NCBI GenBank assembly: GCA_964581465.1
Contig: CAZOOP010000015.1
Span: 11,282 to 75,281, forward strand
Direction of reading: 5' to 3'
DNA: 64,000 nt
Source: WJMB01 sp964581465
GTDB lineage: Bacteria > RBG-13-66-14
Positions 52,935 to 62,454 of the stretch are shown here, in pieces (the stretch's first letter is position 1; the number at the start of each line of letters is the position of its first letter). The position numbers and the translations under genes were made by a program. The notes under the pieces are model-generated. The model did not search any database. It worked only from the letters and a program-made list of their open reading frames with translations, and had not been told where the DNA came from.

Positions 52935-53012
52935 GGCTTTGGCACGTTTCTTGCGCCTTCCGACGCCGCACGAATACCCCGCGAGCCGTTCCGCAAGAAA
53001 CGCGCCAAAGCC
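52935..53012. repeat. Nested palindrome, copy I (inner stem only)
   Basis: Inner stem ggctttggcacgtttcttgc (52935-52954) with 52993-53012, one mismatch (cgcgcc), 38-nt loop. No convincing outer stem. It is the most reduced copy, between two minus-strand genes. Confidence 0.9.
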
Positions 53013-53244
53013 ATCACGTAAGGACGTGCCTGCGTTTTCCGGTCCCTTCCGGTGAAGAACCGGTGAAGAACCGGCGCGCGGAAGCTACAAAAAGACCCGC
53101 CGGAGCGGGAATGGTCGAACGACCGGCGGAGCGGTCCGGGGCGCCGGAGCGTGGTCCCCCCGACTGTCGCGGGACGGATGTCTGGTAGAGCTTTTTCATC
53201 GAGGGGATTATAGCAGAGATCCGGAGTGGTAGACAACGCCGCGC

Positions 53245-54183
53245 TCAGGAGCGGCGGGTCTCGATAAGACTCTTCACCCGGCGGCGCAGGGCGGCGCGGC
53301 GGAGCAGACGGGCGAGGAAGACGCCGATCCCGGCGGCGGCTGCTACTCCGAATACGAGGGCCAGCCAGTCCGGCCAGCCCGGCGAGGCCAGGGTCAGAGT
53401 GGTCAGCAGCCCTCCGGTTACGGCGCCGCCCAGGGCGTAGGCCGTCGAGGGTCGCGGAGCCATCCGGCGGCGCAGCTCGGCCTCTTCGAGGGCGGTGTGG
53501 TCGAGGTAGGCCGCCGTCGCCCCCAGCTCCTCGATGCGTCGGCGGTGCTCACTGACGAAGGCGGCGCGGTAGGCTCCGCAGTGCCAGCGCCAGCGCAGAA
53601 GGAAACCGCCTCGCTCGGCGTCGTAGAGGGCGTTGAGCAGGATGCCCGGGGCGCGGATCTCGTTGTCCGGCGCGGGACGGCGGGGCGGGGCGGTGAAGGT
53701 CTCGGCTCTGGGCAGGGCGGCCTCGAAGGCCGGCGGGCCGTCGTCGAAGTGCTCGGCGTAGTGCGCGGCGCAGTAGGGAAGCTCGAGGGGCAGCTCGAAG
53801 CGGCGCTCGATGGTCGCGTCGCGTGCGCCCCGGGCCTCGACGGTCTGATAGCGGCCGACCAGCGCGGTGCGACGGTAACGCAGGGCCTCCGCTCCGCAGA
53901 TCAGACAGAGACCGTCGGGCGGTGCCAGGTGGACCAGCTCGCGCCGCCGGCGGTGCTCGTCGCGTTCGAGAGGGTTGCTCTCGTCGACCCAGCCGCCGCC
54001 GGAGAGGGGGTACTCGATTATCCAGTGGGGCCGGGTGATGAAGTCTTCGGCCGGGTCGAGACCGCTCCGTTCCCGGAGCTGGGCGAGCGTCTCGCCGGGT
54101 TCTCCGGTGGGCGGGGAGAGTTCCGGGTCGGCGGCCTGGTCCAGGGTGATCCGGCGGGCGGCTGCGGGCAGTCTGTCCATCAT
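53245..54183 (-). CDS. Membrane protein with Cys pairs, unknown
   Basis: 312 aa. An N-terminal soluble part has LCLICGAEALRY and LPYCAAHYAEHF, a Cys/His spacing that could bind zinc, then GGFLLRWRWHCGAYRAAF. Two hydrophobic helices near the C-terminus (ALGGAVTGGLLTTLTL and WLALVFGVAAAAGIGVFLARLL) end in an Arg-rich tail. CCAGGAG precedes the ATG pair at 54183 and 54180. I do not recognise the family. Codon use fits the host. Confidence 0.75.
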   Translation of the reverse strand: MMDRLPAAARRITLDQAADPELSPPTGEPGETLAQLRERSGLDPAEDFITRPHWIIEYPLSGGGWVDESNPLERDEHRRRRELVHLAPPDGLCLICGAEALRYRRTALVGRYQTVEARGARDATIERRFELPLELPYCAAHYAEHFDDGPPAFEAALPRAETFTAPPRRPAPDNEIRAPGILLNALYDAERGGFLLRWRWHCGAYRAAFVSEHRRRIEELGATAAYLDHTALEEAELRRRMAPRPSTAYALGGAVTGGLLTTLTLASPGWPDWLALVFGVAAAAGIGVFLARLLRRAALRRRVKSLIETRRS

Positions 54184-54210
54184 CTCCTGGTTTGTCGCGC
54201 GGGGGTCGCT

Positions 54211-54490
54211 TCAGCTTCGCGGCGCCGCGGTGTTGTCTCCACGGTTATCAGCGCGGTTGATCGGAATGGGGTCCTCGACGGGCGCCACCATGGTCCAGTA
54301 GCGCATTCCGTCGAAATCCAGGCAGGTGCGGGACCGTCCCCGGAAGCGCCTGGTGTGGCCGTGCCTGCGGATGAAGAGGACGGTTTCATCGAACCGGTCC
54401 GGACCCGCGAGGTTGCGGCGCAGGGCGTTCCAGTGGGAGTTCTCGGGCGCCGTCCCGACAAAGATCCAACACTGATCGAGCAACCGGCCC
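54211..54490 (-). pseudogene. Possible protein remnant in the gap
   Basis: The frame reads LDQCWIFVGTAPENSHW, RFDETVLFIRRHGHTRRFRG and CLDFDGMRYWTMVAPVEDP, with aromatic and Asp/Arg patterns more protein-like than a random frame. The upstream part (to 54639) is low-complexity and there is no ribosome site or fitting start. It may be a decayed C-terminal fragment or chance. Family not recognised. Confidence 0.35.
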
Positions 54491-54677
54491 GAGCTGAATT
54501 GATGGGCCGGCCGTCGGCATTTCGACGGCGTTCCCACCGATGCTGAGCATCCGCCGATGGTTTTCGGCACTTCCGCACGTGCAACAGTCAGGCAAGGGAT
54601 AAGCCGCTGAGAACGGACCCGTTGACTACCACCGGCCACACTAGAACCTGATACACAGCCGGCCCTGGATCACGGTC

Positions 54678-55475
54678 CTAGAACTGGCCGATCAGGCCCC
54701 GGCGCATCGCCAGGCGGTCCAGGGCGCGGAAGACGACCAGGCCCAGGGCGAAGAAGACCATGGCGCCGACGGCCAAGGGCAGCAGGTTGCCGGGCCGGGC
54801 CACGTGGGCGAATCCCGCGCCGTCGACCAGCACATCGCGCAGCAGACGGATGCCTTGGGTGTAGGGGATCCAGCGGAACACCGCCTCGCCGAAGGCGCCG
54901 TAGCTGCCCAGGGCGCCGAAGCTGATCAGCATGATGGCCATCTGGATGATGCCCACCAGGCTGCGTACCCGCTTGAGCGCCAGGGACAGCCCGGCGAAGA
55001 TCAACCCCAGACCGAGCAGGAAGAGGTAGACCAAGGGGAAGATCACCAGCAGGGAGGCGGCGTCGAGGTGAACGTCGATACCGAAAAGCAGGATACAAAC
55101 GACGGCGATCAGCAGGTAGTGGATCAAACGGCTCAGCGTCGAGGCCAGGATTTTGGTGATGATGACGGTGGTATGGCTGTAGGTCGAGGCCAGCTCGCGT
55201 TCGAGGTAGCCCTCCCGGGCGCCGCGGATGATAGCGAAGGTGGCCCCCTGGACGGTGAGCATATAGAAGGTCCAGAGCATATAGCCGATGAAGATCGCCG
55301 TGCGGGTGTCGCCGAGGAAGCGACCGGCGGGGACGAAGGCGTTGATCCCCAGGAAGATGCCGCCGAGGAACAGGATGATGATCAGGTACATCGTGCCGAA
55401 CTCCAGGGGATAGCGCAGGAGTTCGGTCAGGTTGGCCTTGGTGTGGGCCCAGAGTATCTTGGCGAAGCGCTTCAT
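54678..55475 (-). CDS. ABC-2 type permease
   Basis: 265 aa with six hydrophobic segments, among them YLIIILFLGGIFLGINAFV, IFIGYMLWTFYMLTVQGATF, LLIAVVCILLFGI and AIMLISFGALGSY, as in ABC-2 export permeases. The cytoplasmic EGYLERELASTYSHTTVIIT segment is the coupling region typical of the family. The ATG overlaps the upstream ATPase stop (ATGA), so the two are co-translated. Substrate unknown; the family exports drugs, polysaccharides or lipids. Confidence 0.9.
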   Translation of the reverse strand: MKRFAKILWAHTKANLTELLRYPLEFGTMYLIIILFLGGIFLGINAFVPAGRFLGDTRTAIFIGYMLWTFYMLTVQGATFAIIRGAREGYLERELASTYSHTTVIITKILASTLSRLIHYLLIAVVCILLFGIDVHLDAASLLVIFPLVYLFLLGLGLIFAGLSLALKRVRSLVGIIQMAIMLISFGALGSYGAFGEAVFRWIPYTQGIRLLRDVLVDGAGFAHVARPGNLLPLAVGAMVFFALGLVVFRALDRLAMRRGLIGQF

Positions 55476-56473
55476 CGCAGGGCCTTCAGCTTTTCATAAC
55501 GCCCGTCGTCGGCAATGATCTCCAAAAAGACGCGCTCGAGGTCGGGCTGACGGCGGGCGATCTCCAGGATCTCGGCCTCCGTGGAGCGCAGGGCGTCGAG
55601 GAGGGCGAAGAGCCGCCCGCGGTCGTCGGTCTCCAGCTCGAGCTCGAGATAGCCGTCGCGGCTATCGACCAGCCGCGCGCCCAGGGCCTCGGGATCCGGC
55701 GGCGGGCCGTTCTCGACACGCAACCGCACCGTGTAGGAGCGGAAGCGGAAGAGCTCGAGCAGCTCATCGACGGGTTTAAGTGTCACCAGTCGACCCCGGT
55801 TGATGATGGCCACCCGGTCGGCGATGCGCTGGGCGATGTGCATCTCGTGGGTGGTCACCAGCACGGCGCGTCCGGAATCGGCGGTGTCGCGGATGATACG
55901 CTGCAGCTCGTGGCTGGCCTCGACGTCCAGCCCCAGGGTCGGCTCGTCGAGGAGCATCAGTCCGGCCCGGGTCAGGTAGGCGATAGCCAGGGACAGCTTC
56001 TGACGCTGGCCCTTGGAGAGGTTGCGGGCCTGGGTCTTCTCCTCGCCGTCCAGGCCGAAGCGTTCGAGCACCGCCGGGTACTCGCCGCGCACACGGGTCA
56101 GGTCGGCGTCGACCAGGGAGGCGAAGAAAAGGATGTTTTCGCGGACGTTGAGCCGGAAGCGCAGATTGCGGTCGCCCTCGAGGACTACGGCCAGGCGGGC
56201 CAGAGCCTTGGAGCGCTTGCGTTTCAGATCGTAGGGGCCGATGTGGATCCGGCCCGCCGTGGGCAGCAGCAAACCGCAGACCATCTTGATCAGCGTGGTC
56301 TTGCCGGCGCCGTTGGGTCCCAGCAGGGCGACGACCTCGCCGGGTTGCACCTGCATCCCGACGTCGCGCACCGCCTCGACCGCCTTGCGGCGCAGGCCGC
56401 CAGGGTAGGTCTTGCTCAGGGACTCCAGGCGCAGGGCGGGGGCGCCGTCGTCAGGTTTGGGTTGTCTGATCAT
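55472..56473 (-). CDS. ABC transporter ATP-binding protein
   Basis: 333 aa from ATG 56473 (GTG 56476 is possible; neither has a strong ribosome site). Walker A ALLGPNGAGKTTLIKMV, signature LSKGQRQKLSLA, Walker B LMLLDEPTLGLD and H-loop VTTHEMHIA are intact. The C-terminal 80 residues (VKLRVENGPPPDPEALG-like region, here VRLRVENGPPPDPEALG) form the accessory domain common in exporters of this class. It pairs with the downstream permease in a two-gene operon. Confidence 0.95.
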   Translation of the reverse strand: MIRQPKPDDGAPALRLESLSKTYPGGLRRKAVEAVRDVGMQVQPGEVVALLGPNGAGKTTLIKMVCGLLLPTAGRIHIGPYDLKRKRSKALARLAVVLEGDRNLRFRLNVRENILFFASLVDADLTRVRGEYPAVLERFGLDGEEKTQARNLSKGQRQKLSLAIAYLTRAGLMLLDEPTLGLDVEASHELQRIIRDTADSGRAVLVTTHEMHIAQRIADRVAIINRGRLVTLKPVDELLELFRFRSYTVRLRVENGPPPDPEALGARLVDSRDGYLELELETDDRGRLFALLDALRSTEAEILEIARRQPDLERVFLEIIADDGRYEKLKALR

Positions 56474-57396
56474 CACTGCTCGGTTTTTCTGTACTGACCT
56501 AGTGGCAATGGAGGGTGGTATTCCTGTAAGTCAGCGTACAAGGGCGGCAAAAGGATAGTTCGTTGCGCACATCAACCAAGCTGTAAGTGACGGCCCACCC
56601 TTGATTATCACATAATGATAATACTGTTTCGGCCTCAGGGTTCTTATAATCAACCGTCCGTCACAGATGATCTACCTGCGTCAGCCCTATCATAAGGGCC
56701 TACTAATCATCAATAATCAATGTGGCCCGCTGGCGTGTGGAGTCCGCAAGCTTGAGCCATGCCGACAGCAGCCGAGTATCAGCCGCTTTTTCGATTGAAG
56801 ATGCCGCACGCTCGATTAGCGCATCATGGAACAGGTTCGGACCAATCAGACTGTTTGGGAGCTACTTCAGGAACCGTCATTCCCACCCGGAAGTGGTGCG
56901 TTTAAGAATCATGCACCTTAACCATGCCCTTACTGTTTGTTGTTGCGAAGCTTGTAAGACGGCAATATTTAGCTGTCAGGGACTATAGACGTATGCTGAC
57001 AGTCCGATTTGCTTGTGATCGCCCCGATACCAGCCGCCACGAGTTACATACTGCTATCGGTTTGGACATGGTATGCGATCGCTGAATCATTACTGATCCA
57101 AGTCTGATACAGGATCGTGCTTGGTGCCTCCATATTGACGAAAAAACGACATTACATCAGCGGAAGGTCCAGTGCAAGCCCCGACCCCGGCCCGGGCATT
57201 GTCGTTTACGGCTGACCGAACTGCCGCCGGTTGTCGTGCGACGGGGTTCGTGTTAGCGTAGCGATGGCGTTGGCCGCTCAGTAAAAAAGCCGTTCTCCGC
57301 CGCGTTCCGCCCCGTCAGCCGTTACACAAAACGCAGCGGTGATTCCGCGCCCTCATCCCCGGCAATCGAGGATCTATGTCGTTAACACGATAACGC
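56474..57396. other. AT-rich repeat island
   Basis: No gene in 920 bp. At 56825-56846, catggaacaggttcggaccaa is the inverse of the motif at 12702 and 63753. At 57043-57080 a piece resembles 8917-8955. Otherwise unpatterned. Confidence 0.5.
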
Positions 57397-57420
57397 AAGC
57401 CGGCCCCACGGGACCGGCTT
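57397..57420 (-). terminator. Terminator of the propeller lipoprotein
   Basis: aagccggccc (57397-57406) pairs with gggaccggctt (57410-57420) with one G-T pair, 26 nt past the stop at 57447. Confidence 0.7.
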
Positions 57421-57446
57421 TGACTGAGGCATGCTCGGCTTAAACC

Positions 57447-58319
57447 CTACCAGACCGGCAGATAGTCGCTGATTTCCTCGTTGGTGGTCAACTGGGTCTT
57501 GTGGGTGCCGTCGGAGTCCATCACGAAGACCTCCCAGTCCCAATCCCAGGTGCTGGCGTAGACGATGCGGCCGCCGTCGGCCGAATAGCGGGGGAAGCGC
57601 TCGTACTCGTAGGAGTCCGAGGTCAGGTTGACCGGCTGGCCGCCGACCAGGTCCATCACATATACGTCCTTGTCACCGAAGTAGTCGGAGCTGAAGACGA
57701 TACGATCGCCGGCGGGGTGATAGGCGGGATCGCCGACCCAGGAATAGCCGTCGGTCCACAGCTCGTAGGGGTCGGCGCCGTCGGCCTCCATCTCGTAGAG
57801 GGCGCGGTAGCCGTGTCGCTCGGAGACGAAGATGATGCTCGCGCCGTTCGGGCTCATCCGGGCGGATTCGTCAACGCCTGGGGAATCGGTGAGCTGGACC
57901 GCGCCGGAGCCGTCGGCGTTCATGATCCAGACCTCCCAGTCACCGCTGCGGTCGGAGTCGAAGAGGATGCGGCCGTCCGGGGTGAAGCTGGGACGGTCCT
58001 CGCCGAAGGAGTTGTCCGTGAGCTTCTGTCGGTTGCCGCCGTCGAGATCGCAGAGGTAGACCTCGCCGTCGCCGTCGATATCGGAGACGAAGACCACTGT
58101 GGTGCCGTCGGGCGAGATGTCGGCGAAGGGCAGGTAGTCGTAGGTGAGGTCGTTGGTCACCGGCTCCACCGCAGAAGTGTCCAGTTTCATCGTGTAGAGG
58201 TTGGTGCCGACTCCGTCGCGGTCCGAGGCGAACAGGACCAGCTCGCTGGTGCGCTGCGGTCCGCAACCCGCCGTCAACACCGCCGTGAGTATGATTGCCG
58301 CCGCCGCCAGCTTGCGCAT
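57447..58319 (-). CDS. TolB-like beta-propeller lipoprotein
   Basis: 290 aa. Lipobox ILTAVLTAGC, then six PD40 blades: FADISPDGTTVVFVSDIDGDGEV, SFTPDGRILFDSDRSGDWEVWI, RMSPNGASIIFVSERHG, AYHPAGDRIVFSSDYFGDKDVYV and RYSADGGRIVYASTWDWDWEVFV among them. The fold binds partner proteins or peptides at the membrane. Start ATG 58319 follows AGGAGGAGC; the longer frame upstream runs into palindrome J and is not coding. Together with the two following genes it forms a set of three diverged paralogs. Confidence 0.88.
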   Translation of the reverse strand: MRKLAAAAIILTAVLTAGCGPQRTSELVLFASDRDGVGTNLYTMKLDTSAVEPVTNDLTYDYLPFADISPDGTTVVFVSDIDGDGEVYLCDLDGGNRQKLTDNSFGEDRPSFTPDGRILFDSDRSGDWEVWIMNADGSGAVQLTDSPGVDESARMSPNGASIIFVSERHGYRALYEMEADGADPYELWTDGYSWVGDPAYHPAGDRIVFSSDYFGDKDVYVMDLVGGQPVNLTSDSYEYERFPRYSADGGRIVYASTWDWDWEVFVMDSDGTHKTQLTTNEEISDYLPVW

Positions 58320-58418
58320 GGGCTCCTCCTGGAAGGACAGGGGATGACTGGTTCGAGTTTGTATATCGCAAGTCAAATCGCCCCCAGTGTACTCCACCGG
58401 GCGCGAATTGTCCAAGGC

Positions 58419-58602
58419 GACCTTCGCCGCAGCCCTTTCACACGAAACGTTGTACCGCCTTGAACGGGGGCGGCGTTGGCACGTTTCTTGCGCAAGGAGG
58501 GGCGTTTGATTCAACCAGGGTTCGACTCCGCAAGAAACGTGCCAACGCCGCCCCTTCGTTGTGAAAGGCCGGGATAGGGCGAAGTCGGCTGCGGCGAAGG
58601 TC
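58419..58602. repeat. Nested palindrome, copy J
   Basis: The outer stem is 16 bp, perfect: gaccttcgccgcagcc (58419-58434) with 58587-58602. A middle arm cctttcacacgaa (58434-58446) pairs with 58555-58568 with one bulged base. The inner stem is 25 bp, perfect: 58467-58491 with 58530-58554. The stems thus nearly join into one long hairpin. The right arm ends on the first base of the minus-strand stop codon (58602-58604). Confidence 0.95.
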
Positions 58603-59558
58603 TAGTCTTCGTCGGTGGTCTCGCCGGGCAGCCAGTTGGGAAATATCTCTTGGCTCAGGGTGTGGGTGACGCGGACGGGGGGACCCCAGCCCCGGGCATC
58701 GATCAGGTAGATGTCGGAGCCGCCGTCGTCGTAGTAGGTGGTGAAGGCGATGAAGTCGCCGTTCGGAGAGAAGCGCGGGAAGCGCTGGTCGCCGTCGAGT
58801 TCGGCGATGCGCCGGGCGCGGTCGTCTCCGGTCAGGGGCATCAGGTAGAGGTTGGCGTCGCCGGCGCGGCGGCTGGAGTAGACGATGCGTCGGCCGTCCG
58901 GGGAGAAGGCCGGGTCCTGATTGACACCGGTGGAGGTGACGGGGTGGGCGCGTCCGGTGGAAGCGACGAGGAGCTGGATCTGCAGGGCGCCGGACTCGTC
59001 GGAGCAGTAGGCGATGTAAGCGCCGTCGGGGGAGACTGCGGCGGCTTCCTCGAAGGCTTCGCCGGCGGCCAGAGGGCTGAGCTCGTCGCTTTCGAGTTCG
59101 AGGCGGTAGATGTCCCAGTTCCCTGCCTCGTTCTGGCGGTCGAAGAGGATCGCGGCGCCGTCGGGGGTGAAGCAGGGTCGATCGGCGCCGTAGCCGCCGT
59201 GGTCCAGGTGGCGTAGCTCGCCCTCGCGGGTGTCGTAGAGCAGCAACTGGCTGCCGTTGCCGAAGGAATCGGTGAAGTCCCACTCCCCGTGTGGTCCGTG
59301 GACAGGCCGGTCGGTGACGAAGGCGATGTAGCGGCCGTCGTGGGAGACTCCGGCCCGGGGGTACCAGCCGTCGCCGGTATGGGGCAGGATGACGTCGACG
59401 CGCTGGGGTCGGGCGGTGCTGACCTGGACCAGGTCGACCCCGGCGCCGCTCTGGCGGCTGAAGACGATCCGCGGTGCGCTCGCCGGGTCCGGGGCGCGGC
59501 GGCAGCCGGCGAAGAGCAGCGGGACGAGGAGGATCAGCGGCAGGTATCGGCGGTTCAT
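58602..59558 (-). CDS. TolB-like beta-propeller lipoprotein
   Basis: 318 aa. Lipobox LLFAGC, then PD40 blades (GVSHDGRYIAFVTDRP, CFTPDGAAILFDRQNEAGNWDIY, AVSPDGAYIAYCSDESG, AFSPDGRRIVYSSRRAGDANLYL, RFSPNGDFIAFTTYYDDGGSDIYL). The ATG at 59558 overlaps the upstream stop as ATGA, with GGAGGAG before it, so it is translationally coupled to the next paralog. The stop codon's first base is the last base of palindrome J. Confidence 0.88.
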   Translation of the reverse strand: MNRRYLPLILLVPLLFAGCRRAPDPASAPRIVFSRQSGAGVDLVQVSTARPQRVDVILPHTGDGWYPRAGVSHDGRYIAFVTDRPVHGPHGEWDFTDSFGNGSQLLLYDTREGELRHLDHGGYGADRPCFTPDGAAILFDRQNEAGNWDIYRLELESDELSPLAAGEAFEEAAAVSPDGAYIAYCSDESGALQIQLLVASTGRAHPVTSTGVNQDPAFSPDGRRIVYSSRRAGDANLYLMPLTGDDRARRIAELDGDQRFPRFSPNGDFIAFTTYYDDGGSDIYLIDARGWGPPVRVTHTLSQEIFPNWLPGETTDED

Positions 59559-60580
59559 CTCTCCTCCAGCCAGAGGGGGTTGAGGTCGTCGGCGGCGCTG
59601 TTGAAGGTGACCTGCTTGAGGAAGCCCGTCTCGAGGTCGTAGACGTAGAGTTCGTAGTCGCCGCTGCGATCCGAGGCGAAGGCCAGGTAGCGGCCGTCGG
59701 CGGAGAAGGCGGGCTGGATGTCGGAGCCCGGTGAGCCGACGACGAACTCCAGGGAGCCGTCGACGGTGTCGAGCAGGACGATATCGCGGTTCTCGACGAC
59801 GACGGTCGCGGGAGCGCTCTCGATATCGACGTAGGGGCTGGCCGGTCCGAAGGTGGTCTTGGCGCCGCCGGAGTCCGGGGCGCTCGACGAGGCGGGGACC
59901 AGCTTCTCGCCGGGCACGGTGGTCACCAGGGCCAGGCGGCGTCCGTCGGGATGCCAAACCGGGTCCAGATCGGCCCAAGTGTTATGGGTCAACTGGCGCG
60001 GCGCTCCACCCAGGGCGTCGGTGAGGTAGACCTCCTCGTCGCCGTCGGCGTCGCCGACATAGGCCAGGCGTACGGCGTCGGGGTGCCAGGCCGGGTCGGA
60101 CTCGCGGGCGGCGTCGTTGGTCAGCCGGCGGCTGAGCTCGCCTTCGAGAGCGTCGACTACGTAGAGGTCCACGGTGTCGCCGCGGTCGCTGATCAGTGCC
60201 AGCATACTGCCGTCGGGGCTCCAGTCGGGCATGCCCTCGTCGGCGTCAACGCCGGGAGCGCCGAAGGGACGCAGCTCGCCGGGGACGGCGGGGTCGAGCA
60301 GATGGATGCGCCCCGAGCCGCTCGGGGCGGCGTAGCGGAAAGCGACGACGTCGGCCTCCGGGGAAAGGGTCGCTTGGGATGCCGTCAGGGGTGCGCCGTC
60401 CTCGTCGCGCATCGAGGCCAGGGGGCGGGGCAGCAGTGGCTGGGCCAGGTCGAGGATCATCAGCGTGGCGGCGCCGTCGGCCTCGCCGGAAACGAAGATT
60501 AGGCGGCGACCTGCCAGGTCGTCGGCCGCGGCGACTACGCTGATCAGCAGGAGGAGAAGCAGGAGTGGGCGGGAGCGCAT
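59555..60580 (-). CDS. Secreted TolB-like beta-propeller protein
   Basis: 341 aa. Signal peptide MRSRPLLLLLLLISVVAAA without a lipobox, then PD40 blades (DWSPDGSMLALISDRGDTVDLYV, AWHPDAVRLAYVGDADGDEEVYL, VWHPDGRRLALVTTV, AFSADGRYLAFASDRSGDYELYV). GAGGTG precedes the ATG. It is first in a two-gene coupled unit. One copy is soluble and the next two are lipid-anchored, so the three may form an envelope complex; that is inference. Confidence 0.88.
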   Translation of the reverse strand: MRSRPLLLLLLLISVVAAADDLAGRRLIFVSGEADGAATLMILDLAQPLLPRPLASMRDEDGAPLTASQATLSPEADVVAFRYAAPSGSGRIHLLDPAVPGELRPFGAPGVDADEGMPDWSPDGSMLALISDRGDTVDLYVVDALEGELSRRLTNDAARESDPAWHPDAVRLAYVGDADGDEEVYLTDALGGAPRQLTHNTWADLDPVWHPDGRRLALVTTVPGEKLVPASSSAPDSGGAKTTFGPASPYVDIESAPATVVVENRDIVLLDTVDGSLEFVVGSPGSDIQPAFSADGRYLAFASDRSGDYELYVYDLETGFLKQVTFNSAADDLNPLWLEER

Positions 60581-60838
60581 CGTCGCACCTCGGGGGAGGG
60601 AAGCGGTGGGTATTGAGTGGTGTCTCGACCTCGAACTGGGCGGTCGCGAAGGTGAGTCGAGGGGGGTATTGGCGGCGCGATGCCCGGAGGAGCGTGGATC
60701 ACGTTAGCGCAGCCGCTCTTCGATGGTCTTTACGACGCTTGATCGACCAATGCTGTGTGAATGGGATGCCTTGGTGGCTGCGGCGGTGCCGCCGTCGGGG
60801 TTCGGTGACGGTTTGTCGTCGCGCGGCGTTGGAGGGCC

Positions 60839-61612
60839 TTAGAGCTCCACGGGTAGACGATCCGTCAGGCGGACGATCAAGGGCGCTTCATCGGCTTCGG
60901 GCGGACGCTCGATCGCCAGCCGCAGCGCGACCACCTCGAGACCCTGGTCGACGGCGTCGCGCAGTGCCGCGCCGAAGTTCGGGTCCGTGGCGTCGTTGGG
61001 GGAGAAGCGGACGGGGTCGCCGCGCTGGACGAGGAACAGTGCGGCTGCGCGTGCTCCGTCGGCGGCCAGGCGGCCCAGCTCGCGGACGTGTCCGGCGCCC
61101 CGGGTGGTCACCGCGTCGGGGAAGAGCGCCGTGTCGTCCACGGCCAGGGTGACGCTCTTGACTTCGACCCAGGCGGGACCGGTCCTGTCGGGGTGGTCGT
61201 CGAGGCGGAAGTCGAAGCGCGGCAGTCCCTTCACCGAACCGGAGTGACCCCGCGGCTTCAGAACCACCTCGGAGCGGACCTCACCGTAGCCCTCCAGTCC
61301 CGGTACCAGGCCGTGATTCAGCAGCTCCCCGGCGATGCGGTTGGTGGCCTGGGTGTCCACCAGCACCCAGCCGCCGTTGTGCCGCACGGCGACCAGGCTG
61401 TCCGGGTACTTGCGCTTGCCACCGTAGTGGACGGTCAGGCAGGGCAGGCCGGGGGCCATCAGCTCGGGTAGCCGTCCCGAGTTGGGCACATGGACATCCT
61501 CGGGCGCGCCGTCGCGACGGCGCACGGCGGCGACGAAGCGGTTGTGACGCTTGACGATCGCCGCCCTTCGCGTGGCGGGATAGAGCTGGAGCTGGAGGTC
61601 GACGCCGGGCAT
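60839..61612 (-). CDS. sfsA: SfsA family DNA/RNA-binding nuclease
   Basis: 257 aa, the family length. HVPNSGRLPELMAPG matches the family HCPNTGRM block, and VDTQATNRIAGELL, RFDFRLDD, WVEVKSVTLA, ALFPDAVTTRGAGHVRELGRL and FSPNDATDPNFGAALRDA follow in order. The E-x-K and D residues of the PD-(D/E)XK-like core are in place (FDFRL and EVKS). Its biological role is unsettled: it was first linked to maltose gene expression and later shown to bind nucleic acid. The start ATG at 61612 gives MPGVDLQLQL. Monocistronic or following the downstream gene closely. Confidence 0.93.
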   Translation of the reverse strand: MPGVDLQLQLYPATRRAAIVKRHNRFVAAVRRRDGAPEDVHVPNSGRLPELMAPGLPCLTVHYGGKRKYPDSLVAVRHNGGWVLVDTQATNRIAGELLNHGLVPGLEGYGEVRSEVVLKPRGHSGSVKGLPRFDFRLDDHPDRTGPAWVEVKSVTLAVDDTALFPDAVTTRGAGHVRELGRLAADGARAAALFLVQRGDPVRFSPNDATDPNFGAALRDAVDQGLEVVALRLAIERPPEADEAPLIVRLTDRLPVEL

Positions 61613-61644
61613 GGGTCACTCGGGAAGAGTTGGAGTTCGAGGCT

Positions 61645-62454
61645 TCAAAGCTGCTTCTCGAACTGCTTTTTTACACCCTGGACGAAAGTCCGCGCGGCCA
61701 TCCGTCCGCAGATGAAGTTGCGCAGGAACTTCTCGATGCGTCGCAGCCAGGCATCCCTCTGGTGAACCAGCACCTCTTCGCTTTTCAGCTCGTCGACGAG
61801 GGCGTCGGCCCGGTTGCCGAATTCCCGCTGGATCGACTCCACCAGCAGCCCGCGCAGCCAGGAGCGGTCGAAGTGGCGGGGCTTGAGGTTCTGTCCGGCG
61901 GGCTTGGCGGGGTCGTAGAAGTAGGTGTCGACCAGATAGTCGCGGGAGCCGCGGAAGGCGTCGAAGGTCTCGTCGAGGCTGCTGGGTTTCTCGACGATCT
62001 CGCCGCGCAGGATGTGGATGTAGTACTCGAGGTCGTCGTTGTACATCTGGATCAGGCCGCTGCGGTTGCCGCGCACGCACCGTGAGTAGAACAGGATCAG
62101 CTCCTCGGAGGTCGGCGAGAATCCCCGTCCCCGGGGCTCGTTGAAGAGGATGATCCGTGTGTAGTGGAAGCGTCGCTTGTCCAGTTGGACCGTCGTCAGG
62201 GTCATTTCGGAAGCCGCGTCGGCCAGCAGCGCCGCCGCCTCGGCCCCGGTGTAGCTGTCGATGCCGTCGGAGAAACCGGCGTAAAGGGGACGACCGCCGC
62301 CGATGAGCACTTGGCCGGAGGAGAGAGAGCCGTTGAGGCTCAGGTAGCCCGAGAAGCCGCCGGCGCCCAGCACGCGCAGGAAATGACCGATGCCGCCTTG
62401 GGCGAGGTCGGTTCCCTTCAGAATGGGGGTTCCCTGGGGTAGTCGTCGTTGCAT
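61645..62454 (-). CDS. DUF4388-like protein, unknown
   Basis: 269 aa. Residues about 15-95 (GIGHFLRVLGAGGFSGYLSLNGSLSSGQVLIGGGRPLYAGF, then YTGAEAAALLADA) have the strand-turn pattern of DUF4388/PATAN-like domains, which occur in bacterial signalling and gliding proteins. The C-terminal half is helical with many charged residues (SEEVLVHQRDAWLRRIEKFLRNFI). I chose ATG 62454 because the upstream extension is AT-rich and atypical, though no ribosome site is visible. It lies 32 nt upstream of sfsA on the same strand. Confidence 0.7.
   Translation of the reverse strand: MQRRLPQGTPILKGTDLAQGGIGHFLRVLGAGGFSGYLSLNGSLSSGQVLIGGGRPLYAGFSDGIDSYTGAEAAALLADAASEMTLTTVQLDKRRFHYTRIILFNEPRGRGFSPTSEELILFYSRCVRGNRSGLIQMYNDDLEYYIHILRGEIVEKPSSLDETFDAFRGSRDYLVDTYFYDPAKPAGQNLKPRHFDRSWLRGLLVESIQREFGNRADALVDELKSEEVLVHQRDAWLRRIEKFLRNFICGRMAARTFVQGVKKQFEKQL

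Noticed and set aside
52901..53236. 111-codon minus-strand frame over palindrome I
   Set aside because: It reads through the palindrome, has no ribosome site, and its composition is not protein-like.
4573..58602. Nested palindromes as a CRISPR array
   Set aside because: The copies are kilobases apart, are inverted rather than direct repeats, and there are no cas genes.
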